This document shows, one piece after another, positions 1-8,642 of a stretch of DNA of 63,334 nucleotides. Positions within the stretch are counted from its first letter, which is position 1, and each line of letters starts with the position of its first letter. The notes under the pieces are model-generated. The model was not told the DNA's origin and did not search any database. It saw only the letters and a program-made list of their open reading frames with translations. The position numbers were made by a program, and so were the translations under genes. The stretch is from Actinomycetota bacterium (GTDB lineage: Bacteria; Bacillota; Desulfotomaculia; Desulfotomaculales; Desulfocucumaceae): the NCBI GenBank assembly GCA_023475565.1, contig JAMCVT010000012.1, positions 1-63,334 of the forward strand. The letters are read 5' to 3'.

Positions 1-115
1 TTTGTAGCTCTTTGAGGAAAAACATAAAATTTTATCAAGATGCTCTTGTCCGATGGACAAATCTTTTACCCCAAGGTGGTAAACTTTTTCGTGATCACAG
101 TGGTAAACTTTTCGG
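1..115. mobile_element. possible end of an IS21-like insertion sequence (partial, at window edge)
   Basis: Two copies of GTGGTAAACTTTT (about 76-88 and 101-113), then CGGTTGACA; repeated terminal motifs are typical of IS21-family ends. No transposase in the window. Confidence 0.3.
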
Positions 116-292
116 TTGACAAAAACATGTGTGGCTATTTAACCATGTAAAGATACGGGGGAAACACTGGGGAAATCATGGGGAAAAAGTTGACTGAATT
201 TCCCCAAAGGATACCGAAGGGGAAACCTAGAGAACCTTATTACACAAGGCTTTCCGAATTTCGCCGAACGATACTTAATGGCTTTTCCCGGT

Positions 293-337
293 TTCGTAAT
301 GCGCAGGCCGCCGGTTCGAATCTGGCCACCAACTCCA
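293..337 (+). pseudogene. 3' portion of tRNA-Thr(CGT), anticodon loop to CCA; probable att site
   Basis: TTCGTAA loop, TGCGC, AGGCC variable region, T-arm GCCGG-TTCGAAT-CTGGC, acceptor 3' strand CACCAAC, T73, CCA. Upstream bases do not supply the 5' half. Confidence 0.7.
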
Positions 338-339
338 GA

Positions 340-387
340 GACAGCAAGGCCTCCGGTTTATATCCCGGAGGCCTTGCTGTCTTTTTT
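340..387 (+). terminator. Rho-independent terminator after the tRNA fragment
   Basis: Perfect 17-bp stem GACAGCAAGGCCTCCGG/CCGGAGGCCTTGCTGTC followed by TTTTTT. Confidence 0.85.
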
Positions 388-600
388 GTGCCATTTCTGT
401 GCCCAATCAAGGGTTGTTTTAACGTATAAGCGAAGAGGAGAGGTAGGGGCACAAGAAAGGGTAATCAAAAAAATCACACCAAAGCAGGAGGATACTATTT
501 GGTTAATAATGTAAAATTTAATATTGAAGGGGGTATTGCTTAACGCCACCGATGTTCTAAAGAATGGGGTAAATTTATAGATATTGTTGTTCACGTACCT

Positions 601-1044
601 CTAATACCTGGGCCTGCCCTTCTGCTCCCGGTAAAACTCCTCCACCCCGACCTCTTTCATACGGTCATTATACTCCCGCCACCTGGCTTCAAGGTTTGGC
701 GGGTACTGATTTCTGGTGCAGGGATACTCGCCGCACTGGTAGCAGAAGTCAACCCCTTTTTCTTTAAAGCAGTTTTTGGCCGCACAGAAAGGAAGTTGGG
801 AGCCTCCCGCCCGGCATCCCTTACAGCCGGCCTTCCCAAAAAAGTTTAAAATGTCTGTAAATGCAGGGTAGCTGTTCATAGCCGGAAACCTGTCGCCAAT
901 TTTTTCGGCCATTTTTTCAAAGCCTGTTAGAGCGCCGAGAAGATTTTTGCTCAGCCTGGCTATATCACCGTTGTCATGCATTGCGCAGCGGGAGCAGTCC
1001 AGCCCGCAGGGCGACAGATCCGCAAGTATTCTGCCATATTCCAT
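601..1044 (-). CDS. DUF3795-type cysteine-rich protein
   Basis: 147 aa; CGLDCSRCAMH...GCKGCRAGG...FCYQCGEYPC cysteine motifs. Confidence 0.7.
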   Translation of the reverse strand: MEYGRILADLSPCGLDCSRCAMHDNGDIARLSKNLLGALTGFEKMAEKIGDRFPAMNSYPAFTDILNFFGKAGCKGCRAGGSQLPFCAAKNCFKEKGVDFCYQCGEYPCTRNQYPPNLEARWREYNDRMKEVGVEEFYREQKGRPRY

Positions 1045-1102
1045 TTAACGCTACCTCCCTCACATATCATAAAGCCCCGGTTATCAGCCGGAGGCCTTGG
1101 TG

Positions 1103-1912
1103 TCAGCCGGTAAAGAAAAGGCGGCCTTGGGTATCCTCCCGGACATAGCTTGAAACAGCGTCCCGGTATGTGCGCTGCAGAATTATTTCCCTGCCCACCT
1201 CGCAGCCCCGGCAGGACAGATGCCCGGCCACAGTGTTTTCCGCCAGGTCAGGGTGGTTGTTCTGCTGGCTTAAATGGGCCAGGAAGACATGCATGGGGCC
1301 CTTCCGGGGGGCTTTTTCCAGCAGCCTGGCTGCGTCAAGGTTGGAGAGGTGGCCCAGGTTACTTATTATCCGCCTTTTCAGAAAATAGGGGTAGGGTCCG
1401 TTGTTCAGCATTTCAATATCGTGGTTTGCTTCCAGAACCACCGCGTCCGCGTTGGCCAGGGCCTCTTCCACGGGTCTGGTGACCACTCCCAGATCGGTCA
1501 CCACAGTGCACTTGCAGTGGCGGTAATAAAGGCAGAAGCCCACCGGGTCCGCAGCATCGTGGGAGATTTTGAAGGGCTCAATTCTAACTGCTCCTATGTC
1601 AAGGATGCCGGGCAGCTCCCTGCGCACCGCAGAGGGCAGGTTGTCCCGGAACCCAATCATCTCCCATGCTTTAGGGCGGGCGTAAACCGGTATTTTAAAT
1701 TTCCGGGAAAATACCTCCAGCCCCTTTATGTGATCGGAGTGCTCGTGGGTTACCAGGAGGGCATCCAGTTCCCCCGCCCCCACACCTATGCCTGCCAGGG
1801 AGCGCTCAATACGCCTGGCGCTGATGCCTGCGTCCACCAGTATCCTGGCGCCCCCTATGGCTATATATATGGAATTTCCGCTGCTTCCGCTGGCCAGAAC
1901 ATGAATTTGCAT
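1103..1912 (-). CDS. walJ: MBL-fold metallo-hydrolase, YycJ/WalJ-like
   Basis: MQIHVLASGSSGNSIYI...LLVTHEHSDHIKGLEV; internal ATG (MQIHV) preferred over the ORF-track start. Confidence 0.75.
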   Translation of the reverse strand: MQIHVLASGSSGNSIYIAIGGARILVDAGISARRIERSLAGIGVGAGELDALLVTHEHSDHIKGLEVFSRKFKIPVYARPKAWEMIGFRDNLPSAVRRELPGILDIGAVRIEPFKISHDAADPVGFCLYYRHCKCTVVTDLGVVTRPVEEALANADAVVLEANHDIEMLNNGPYPYFLKRRIISNLGHLSNLDAARLLEKAPRKGPMHVFLAHLSQQNNHPDLAENTVAGHLSCRGCEVGREIILQRTYRDAVSSYVREDTQGRLFFTG

Positions 1913-2020
1913 TTTATGAACCTTTCCAATGGCGTCTAAACACATATTAATTCCCTGCGTCAAATTCATTCCCCTTTAACAGTGCGGCTTTATTAAGGAT
2001 TTATTTCCATACCATTTAAT

Positions 2021-3331
2021 ATGGGACCGGGGTCTGTTTTTTCTCTTATCTTCATACTTTCTCACCCGGCAGGACATTCTAACTGCAGTAAATCTGGGGG
2101 GAGTGAAGTATGTTTGGTCGGTAGGGCACTGGTTTTACTTGCTGCGGTAATCTTGTTACTGACCGGGTCCCCGGGTCCGGGGACGGCCTCCGGAAAGATA
2201 ACCGGACCTCAGAACGATGTCTTTTTTCTTTACCAGCCGGGTTTTCCAGCCTCGGAGACGGCAAATTTCGGGAAGACCGGCACAGTACACGTGACTGCGG
2301 ATGCCGCGGTGCTGCTGGATGCCGACACCGGACAGGTCCTGTATGCTAAAAATCCTCACCAGAGAAGGCCCATTGCCAGCACCACCAAAATAATGACGGC
2401 GCTTTTGGCAATTGAGTGCGGTGATCTTGATGATATGGTCAGGGTAAGCCCCAGGGCGGCCGGGGTGGAAGGAAGCAGTATTTATCTGGGGGCCGGTGAA
2501 AAGCTTACTCTGGAGGAACTGGTATACGGTGCGCTGATGCATTCGGGCAATGATGCCTGTGTGGCTATAGCGGAGCACATAGCGCCCCGGGAGGATATTT
2601 TCGTCCAGTGGATGAACCGGAGGGCTGTTATGCTGGGGCTGAAAAACTCCACTTTTATGAATACCAACGGCCTGCCCCACAAGGATCATTTGTCCACCGC
2701 CTATGATCTGGCTGTAATAGCCAGAAAGGCCTTGCAAAATCCGGTTTTCAACCATATAGTTTCCACCAGAAATCATGTTATAAAGGGCCCTGGGGGACAG
2801 AGGCATTTAAGCAACACCAATCAGATGCTCTGGGGCTACAAGGGGGCCGACGGGGTAAAAACAGGCACCACCAGCGCGGCCGGCCGGTGTCTGGTGTCTT
2901 CGGCCAGCAGGGACGGGCGCAGGCAAATCGCCGTTGTACTGCACAGTGATGACCGCTATGGTGACTCTGTAAGGCTTCTTGATTATGGCTTTGCCGGTTT
3001 TAAAAATGAGGCGGTTGCCGTAAAAGGAGATCCTGCAGCCTATATAAAGGTGCGCGATGGGGTTGAGAGCCGGGTGTCCGCAGGCTGTGCCAGGGATGTT
3101 GTGGTAACGGTGCCCGTGGGTGGGGATAGCGGTGTGGAGAAAATAGTAAAAAAAGAGACTGAAATTACGGCCCCGGTAATGCCCGGACAGGTGACAGGCA
3201 GTCTATTGGTGCTGGTGAATGGTGAGCCTGCCGCCGGAGCGGACCTGACAGCAAATAAGGGAGTGGATAGGCTGCCGGCATACAGGCTGGTATACGACAG
3301 GATAAAGAAGCGGTTGCTTGATAGGCTGTAA
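2021..3331 (+). CDS. D-alanyl-D-alanine carboxypeptidase (DacF/DacB-like, S11)
   Basis: RRPIASTTKIMTALLAIE (SxxK), SGNDACVAIAEH, KTGTTSAAGRCL motifs. Confidence 0.9.
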   Translation: MGPGSVFSLIFILSHPAGHSNCSKSGGSEVCLVGRALVLLAAVILLLTGSPGPGTASGKITGPQNDVFFLYQPGFPASETANFGKTGTVHVTADAAVLLDADTGQVLYAKNPHQRRPIASTTKIMTALLAIECGDLDDMVRVSPRAAGVEGSSIYLGAGEKLTLEELVYGALMHSGNDACVAIAEHIAPREDIFVQWMNRRAVMLGLKNSTFMNTNGLPHKDHLSTAYDLAVIARKALQNPVFNHIVSTRNHVIKGPGGQRHLSNTNQMLWGYKGADGVKTGTTSAAGRCLVSSASRDGRRQIAVVLHSDDRYGDSVRLLDYGFAGFKNEAVAVKGDPAAYIKVRDGVESRVSAGCARDVVVTVPVGGDSGVEKIVKKETEITAPVMPGQVTGSLLVLVNGEPAAGADLTANKGVDRLPAYRLVYDRIKKRLLDRL

Positions 3332-3375
3332 CAATTTTCGGATTCCGGCTTCTGTGTTCGGACCGGTGGAATCAC

Positions 3376-4047
3376 CTATAAGCTGTAGATACCGTCTTCT
3401 TCGGAAACATCATATTTTCCCCTGTCCACATCCACGAAATGCCACCATTCCGTCACAGACGGGTGGAACCCGTTTTGGGTCATGATTTTTTCAAGGTACC
3501 GGGCGTTGGCCCCACGGGACGGGCTCACGTCGTTGTAGTTCCGGTCGGCACTGGGGCCGAATTCGTCAAAGCCGCTGGGCATTTCTATTTGTCTGCCCTG
3601 TGCGTCTGAAAGTGTAAGGTCAACGGCGCAGCCCCTGGAATGATCCGAATAACCTTTATGTGGATTGGCCACGAAACGGGAGTCAGGGTACTTTTCCCAC
3701 ATCTTCCACTGGACCTCCGGGGGCCTGTAGGCATCAAGTATTATCAGCCGGTATCCATCCCGGGCGGCCTCATCCGATACCCTTTTCAACTTGTCGGCAG
3801 TTCCTTTGCGCAGGTAGGCCACGGGACTGTTATAAAGTTTTTGGCCGGTGAAATTGTTTTTGGTGTAGTAGGCAAGTCTAATGTGCAACCCGGGGATATA
3901 TTCCTCCAGGTTGACATAATCCGTGTCTATGGGGGAGGGCAATTGGTATCCAATAGGTGTTCCGCTTTTCTCCCCGCATCCTCCAACATAAAGTGTCAAG
4001 CAGAATAAAGCAGCTATAAATGTGTATCTATATATATTATTTGTCAT
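3376..4047 (-). CDS. D-alanyl-D-alanine dipeptidase, VanX/DdpX-like M15 peptidase (lipoprotein)
   Basis: Lipobox-like N-terminus; ILDAYRPPEVQ, SDHSRGCAVDLTL, EWWHFVDV motifs. Confidence 0.88.
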   Translation of the reverse strand: MTNNIYRYTFIAALFCLTLYVGGCGEKSGTPIGYQLPSPIDTDYVNLEEYIPGLHIRLAYYTKNNFTGQKLYNSPVAYLRKGTADKLKRVSDEAARDGYRLIILDAYRPPEVQWKMWEKYPDSRFVANPHKGYSDHSRGCAVDLTLSDAQGRQIEMPSGFDEFGPSADRNYNDVSPSRGANARYLEKIMTQNGFHPSVTEWWHFVDVDRGKYDVSEEDGIYSL

Positions 4048-4294
4048 AATTAAACCTCCTTCCGCATATTGGCACTTTTCCTATAATTATTATAAGTGAT
4101 GGTGGTACACTATATCCGTTTGTGTTTTATGTTGCTTAGGGCAATTAGCCAGTCTACTGATAAATAAAAGGAGGACATTTTATAAATCACCTTAACCCTT
4201 TGGTGTGGCGGCTTTTGAGGGGACATCCACTAATTACCGTTGAACATAATATTATATTTAGTTATACTACTATAGCCGCTTAAATTACAAAGGA

Positions 4295-5017
4295 GTGATA
4301 AAAATGATGAACAATACTAAGTACCTGTGGACAAGAATTAAAATAAATTCAAGTCAATTATACAACCAGATTAAAAAAATAATGCTGTCAAAGAAACAAA
4401 TAATGTATCTCAACAAAATATCGCCATTTAATAGGATAAAACCGGTTTACGCGGTAATGGTGCTGGCTCTTGCGGCCGGGGCTGCCTTTGCCGGCCTGTC
4501 TCCCATAGGTAAAAGGCTGCCGGAGGAGAAATCTCCGGCCCAACTAAGCGTGTTTAATAATAAAAAAAGCAATGAAGGAAAGGAAAGCCCCTCCTGGTTA
4601 GCTGGGCGTTACAGGCAGGGATTCCGGCCGGAAACCGGCGCCACTGTGTCCAGGGGGGGAATTAGTCACGGTGACCGCTACCTGCTGGCCAGGGTAATAG
4701 AGGGTGAGGCTGCGGATGAGCCGATGAAGGGCAAGGTTGCTGTCGGGGCGGTAATACTGAATAGAACTGAGAGTAAGGATTTTCCCCATGACATCAGTCA
4801 GGTGGTCTATCAGCCTCTTGCTTTTGAAGCGGTCTCCAATGGCCAATATAACCGCCCACTGACACCGGAGGCCCTGAAGGCCGCAGATTTGGCCATGGAG
4901 GGGTGGGACCCCACCAGCGGGGCGCTCTATTACTGGAATCCTGCCAAGGCCAGCAGCGGCTGGATATGGCAGAGGCCTGTTACCATGCAGATAGGGCGGC
5001 ATGTTTTTGCCAGGTAG
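4295..5017 (+). CDS. SleB-like cell wall hydrolase (spore cortex lytic family)
   Basis: LARVIEGEAADEPMKGKVAVGAVILNR...AALKAADLAMEGWDPTSGALYYWNP-type signature of hydrolase_2. Confidence 0.88.
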   Translation: MIKMMNNTKYLWTRIKINSSQLYNQIKKIMLSKKQIMYLNKISPFNRIKPVYAVMVLALAAGAAFAGLSPIGKRLPEEKSPAQLSVFNNKKSNEGKESPSWLAGRYRQGFRPETGATVSRGGISHGDRYLLARVIEGEAADEPMKGKVAVGAVILNRTESKDFPHDISQVVYQPLAFEAVSNGQYNRPLTPEALKAADLAMEGWDPTSGALYYWNPAKASSGWIWQRPVTMQIGRHVFAR

Positions 5018-5255
5018 TGAACGCCCGGGCCTGGCCCGGGCGCTTGGCTTTAGTTGACTGGCCATAATATTTTGTGTAATTTTTATATCTGTTTAAGAAG
5101 CAGCTCTCCCTGTCATATTTTTTATGGTGATGTTAGAATATATCCAGATAAACACACCGTTACCGAAATATTAGTTTACATAATCAGTTCCGTGTTTAAC
5201 CGTAAGACTGTGCGATCGCAGGCTATTAAAATATATATTGTTAGGAGGTTGGAAT

Positions 5256-5447
5256 ATGCCGGTAATAATTTTTGAAGGGCCCAGGCTGACCAGGGAGCAA
5301 AAGGAAAAGCTGGTGAATGAATTTGCCTCAGCAGCCGCCCGTATTACAAACCTTTCACCCGAAAAATTTATCACTCTGATCAAGGAAAACAGTCCCGAGG
5401 ATGTTGGGGTGGGGACTCTGCTTTTGGCCGACACCCGGAAGGATTGA
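5256..5447 (+). CDS. 4-oxalocrotonate tautomerase family protein
   Basis: MPVIIFEGPRLTREQKEKLVNEF with N-terminal Pro; RBS TTAGGAGG. Confidence 0.8.
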   Translation: MPVIIFEGPRLTREQKEKLVNEFASAAARITNLSPEKFITLIKENSPEDVGVGTLLLADTRKD

Positions 5448-5475
5448 CCTTAAACGGGACAGTTCCGGCCTTTTA

Positions 5476-5512
5476 AACAGTACAGCCGCCGAAGGGCGGC
5501 TGTACTGTTTTC
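5476..5512 (+). terminator. Rho-independent terminator
   Basis: AACAGTACAGCCGCC-GAA-GGGCGGCTGTACTGTTTT. Confidence 0.8.
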
Positions 5513-5524
5513 CATTGGAATGAG

Positions 5525-5776
5525 CTACTGCAGCGGGGATTTTCTCTCGGCTATGAAACGGAGTGAGTCGGCTATGTCTTTGGCATAGAAAATAAAAGGG
5601 ATGGTTAGTGCTGCCGAAGCAATTGTAAGTAGCGCCAGATCCGTTCTGCCGACATCTTTTGAGAACACCCTATAACCCCCTTTTAAAATTAGCTTAACCC
5701 TCCTCTTATATAATATTGATGGTAAATAATCGCTTGAATTCCTTCTTGCCTTAAATAGTGAATCCGTTTTAGACAT
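5525..5776 (-). CDS. hypothetical small membrane protein
   Basis: 83 aa ORF with one hydrophobic segment; no recognised family. Confidence 0.4.
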   Translation of the reverse strand: MSKTDSLFKARRNSSDYLPSILYKRRVKLILKGGYRVFSKDVGRTDLALLTIASAALTIPFIFYAKDIADSLRFIAERKSPLQ

Positions 5777-5931
5777 AAAATATAGCCATTTGATACTGAT
5801 TTTGGGGTTTTTGCTATAAAATCATTGAGCCGTGTTAATTTTTATAGTATTTTATACTAAAATCAAATACATACGGGCTAACCATTTTTTTGTGTAAGAA
5901 AGGGGTCTAAATAGAGGATTTTCAGATAATA

Positions 5932-7830
5932 ATGAAACCCTTCAAATATCTTTACGGCTTGCAATATCCTGAGCTGATTGAAAAGAGAGGGTTGATAATG
6001 TTCAGCATGGATAATATATATGAATCTTTTCCACATCCTATTTTTATAGTCCGGGACAATGTCTTTTTACTGGTTAATCCGCAAATGGCTGGCCTCGTTG
6101 GTTGTTCCGTGAATGAGATTACCGGCAGGAACTTCTATGATTTTATTTATACAGAAGACCGGGAGCGGGTGGAAAAAGAAATATCTGTTTTCCCTGCCGC
6201 AAGAGAGGAATTCTACAGCTGGTTTAGAATTGTGTGCATTGATGGGAATATAAAAAATGTCCAGGTGAGTTTTTTTCCGGTTGAACACCAAGGTGGTCCG
6301 GCTTTACTTGTAAATGTGCTGGATATAGCAGGCAGGGGACACAAAAAAAATGGAATTAAGGCCATAAATTATTGGTTTGGCGCCAGAGTCAAAGAATTGG
6401 AAAAGAGAGTTGCTGACTTGGAAGTAGAATACAGCGTCCAAAAGGTGTATTTTCAGCAGCTTTTTCAGAATTCCCCCGAAGCCATAGCTTTACTGGACGG
6501 CAATGGGGCGTTTATGAATGTCAACAAGGGATTTCAAAAAGTTTTTCAATATAGTATTGATGAGATAAAAGGCTTCACGGCTAGCCGCTTTATTGTGCCG
6601 GACAGTCTCCATAAGGAGGAGGAAGCTTTTTTAAAGAGTGTTCTCGGGGGGCAGAACCTTAAAAAGGAGACCGCCAGACAGCGCAGGGATGGAAGCGAGG
6701 TAACCGTTTCAGTGCAGGGCATCCCCATAATAGTGAACAGCAAAAATGTTGGGGTCTATACTATATATACGGATATAACCGGGAGAAAGCAGGCGGAAGA
6801 ACAAATGGCGTATCTGAGCCGGCATGACTCCCTTACCGGACTGTATAACAGGGCATATTTTGAGGAAGAAATGACCAGGTTACAGTATGGCTACCTGTAT
6901 CCCATCAGTATAATACTCTGTGATGTGGACGGTCTGAAGTTTGTCAACGACGCCCTGGGCAATTATGCCGGGGATGCTTTGCTGGTTACCGTCGCCGCCA
7001 TTATAAAGGATTCTTTCCGGAGCGGAGACATAGTGTCCAGGGTGGGAGGAGACGAATTTGCCGTACTTCTGCCCGGGGGTGGAAGCAGCCTTGTGAAAAA
7101 AGCCTGCCGGAGGATACTGGCAGCGGTGGACCGGTACAACAGGAGCGGCCCCAGTTATCCGCTGAGCCTGTCGGTGGGGAGCGCCACCAGCGATGGTCCG
7201 GCCAGTATGGCCGAGTTATTCAGGGAAGCTGATCATAATATGTGCAGGGAGAAACTTCACCGCAGCCAGAGCGCCCGCAGCTCCATAGTCCAGACACTGA
7301 CCAAGGCCCTTGAGGCCAGGGATTTAATAACCGAGGGGCATGCAGACCGCCTGCAGGGCCTGGTGGACAGTCTGGCCAAAACCGCCGGACTGCCCCACAG
7401 CACCATTACAGACCTGCGGCTGCTGGCCCGCTTTCATGATATAGGCAAGGTGGGGATACCGGACCGTATACTGTTTAAGCCAGGTCCCCTTACCCTGGAG
7501 GAGTATACCGAGATGAAGCGGCACAGCGAGATTGGCTATCGCATCGCCCAGTCGGCGCCGGAACTTGCTCCTATTTCCGACTGGATTTTAAAGCACCACG
7601 AATGGTGGAACGGCCAGGGCTACCCCATTGGGCTAAAGGGAGACCAAATTCCACTGGAATGCCGCATTTTGTCCATTGCCGACACTTATGACGCCATGAC
7701 CAGCGATCGTCCCTACCGCAAGGCCATGACCTACGAGGCGGCCGTAGAAGAGCTGAAAAAGTGCTCCGGAACTCAGCTGGACCCTAATCTGATGCCATTT
7801 TTTCTAAAGGTAATCCGGGCTAAATGGTGA
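5932..7830 (+). CDS. PAS-PAS-GGDEF-HD-GYP cyclic-di-GMP signalling protein
   Basis: Two PAS-like segments, SRVGGDEFAVLL, HDIGKVGIPD, HHEWWNGQGYP. Confidence 0.92.
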   Translation: MKPFKYLYGLQYPELIEKRGLIMFSMDNIYESFPHPIFIVRDNVFLLVNPQMAGLVGCSVNEITGRNFYDFIYTEDRERVEKEISVFPAAREEFYSWFRIVCIDGNIKNVQVSFFPVEHQGGPALLVNVLDIAGRGHKKNGIKAINYWFGARVKELEKRVADLEVEYSVQKVYFQQLFQNSPEAIALLDGNGAFMNVNKGFQKVFQYSIDEIKGFTASRFIVPDSLHKEEEAFLKSVLGGQNLKKETARQRRDGSEVTVSVQGIPIIVNSKNVGVYTIYTDITGRKQAEEQMAYLSRHDSLTGLYNRAYFEEEMTRLQYGYLYPISIILCDVDGLKFVNDALGNYAGDALLVTVAAIIKDSFRSGDIVSRVGGDEFAVLLPGGGSSLVKKACRRILAAVDRYNRSGPSYPLSLSVGSATSDGPASMAELFREADHNMCREKLHRSQSARSSIVQTLTKALEARDLITEGHADRLQGLVDSLAKTAGLPHSTITDLRLLARFHDIGKVGIPDRILFKPGPLTLEEYTEMKRHSEIGYRIAQSAPELAPISDWILKHHEWWNGQGYPIGLKGDQIPLECRILSIADTYDAMTSDRPYRKAMTYEAAVEELKKCSGTQLDPNLMPFFLKVIRAKW

Positions 7831-7886
7831 AAGCAATAATAAAAGGCTGTCTGGGGATCATATAAAATAAAAACCGGAGTGATATT

Positions 7887-8102
7887 GTGGAAAAACTTGT
7901 CTTGCTGACCATATTTCTAAATGTCGCTGAGGCCTACATGATGAAGGGGCTGTTGGAAAGCGAGGGCATAGAGTCATTTGTTTTTGACGAAAGGGCTGCT
8001 GTCTACACCCCTCTGGTAGGCGGGGTCAGGCTTATGGTCAGGAATATCGACCTGGAAAGGGCCAAAGAAATAATTTGCCGGCAGGAAACCCCCATGTTGT
8101 AA
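7887..8102 (+). CDS. DUF2007-like putative signal-transducing protein
   Basis: LNVAEAYMMKGLLESEGIESFVFDE...GGVRLMVRNIDLERAKEII. Confidence 0.7.
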   Translation: MEKLVLLTIFLNVAEAYMMKGLLESEGIESFVFDERAAVYTPLVGGVRLMVRNIDLERAKEIICRQETPML

Positions 8103-8196
8103 GACTAAAGACCACAGAAGTTGCTATTGATCAGGTCTTCCATTCACCCAATCCTCCAGGGTTTCTTAATATTTTGGAAACGCCCTCTGCTGTATC

Positions 8197-8375
8197 ATAT
8201 CAGTACAGCAGTTCCCGGGCCGCCTTAAGAGTGTATTCGACATCTTCGGCGCTTATGTTGAGCACCTTATTCCCCTTTTTCCCGGCAGGGAAACCACCCC
8301 GGCAGCCGACAAACTGCCCTCTGTCCTCAGTACCACTATATTGGTGTGCACCAGGCTTATTGTGGGCACTATACG
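8197..8375 (-). pseudogene. frameshifted C-terminal remnant, possibly of a threonine-aldolase/PLP fold-type I protein
   Basis: One frame reads IVPTISLVHTNIVVLRTEGSLSAAGVVSLPGKRG, continuing after a 1-nt shift as GNKVLNISAEDVEYTLKAARELLY*. Confidence 0.3.
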
Positions 8376-8411
8376 ATAATATCAGCAATTAAAAAAATAG
8401 AAAATACCATA

Positions 8412-8459
8412 TTGACAAGGGAGAGGCTTTGTAATAAATTAAAGTCAAGGATGGTCAAA
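8412..8459 (+). promoter_or_regulatory. SigA-type promoter with overlapping CtsR-like operator
   Basis: TTGACA (8412-8417), 17 nt, TAAATT (8435-8440), then AGTCAAGGATGGTCAAA (8443-8459) vs CtsR consensus GGTCAAANANGGTCAAA. Confidence 0.6.
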
Positions 8460-8642
8460 GTTAAGGTCAGTAGGTTATAGGGGTCCCTGCTATTACTCCG
8501 GGAGGGAGATGAGAACTAAAAATACCGTTTGGCGGCAGTGTAAAATCAACTGATGGTCAAAAGAAAAAGCATACTGTGGCAAGGCGTGAATAATAATATT
8601 GGTTAACATAAAATTTTATCCCCTTAAGGAGGTTTTCTAGTA

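Noticed and set aside
1274-1939. antisense ORFs over walJ, dnaK, clpB, secA and similar genes
   Set aside because: Long antisense frames are expected in GC-rich coding DNA; their sequences show no family motifs and the opposite strand encodes clear proteins.
8460-8640. CIRCE element upstream of dnaK
   Set aside because: No TTAGCACTC-N9-GAGTGCTAA-like inverted repeat is present; the CtsR-type repeat is the better match.
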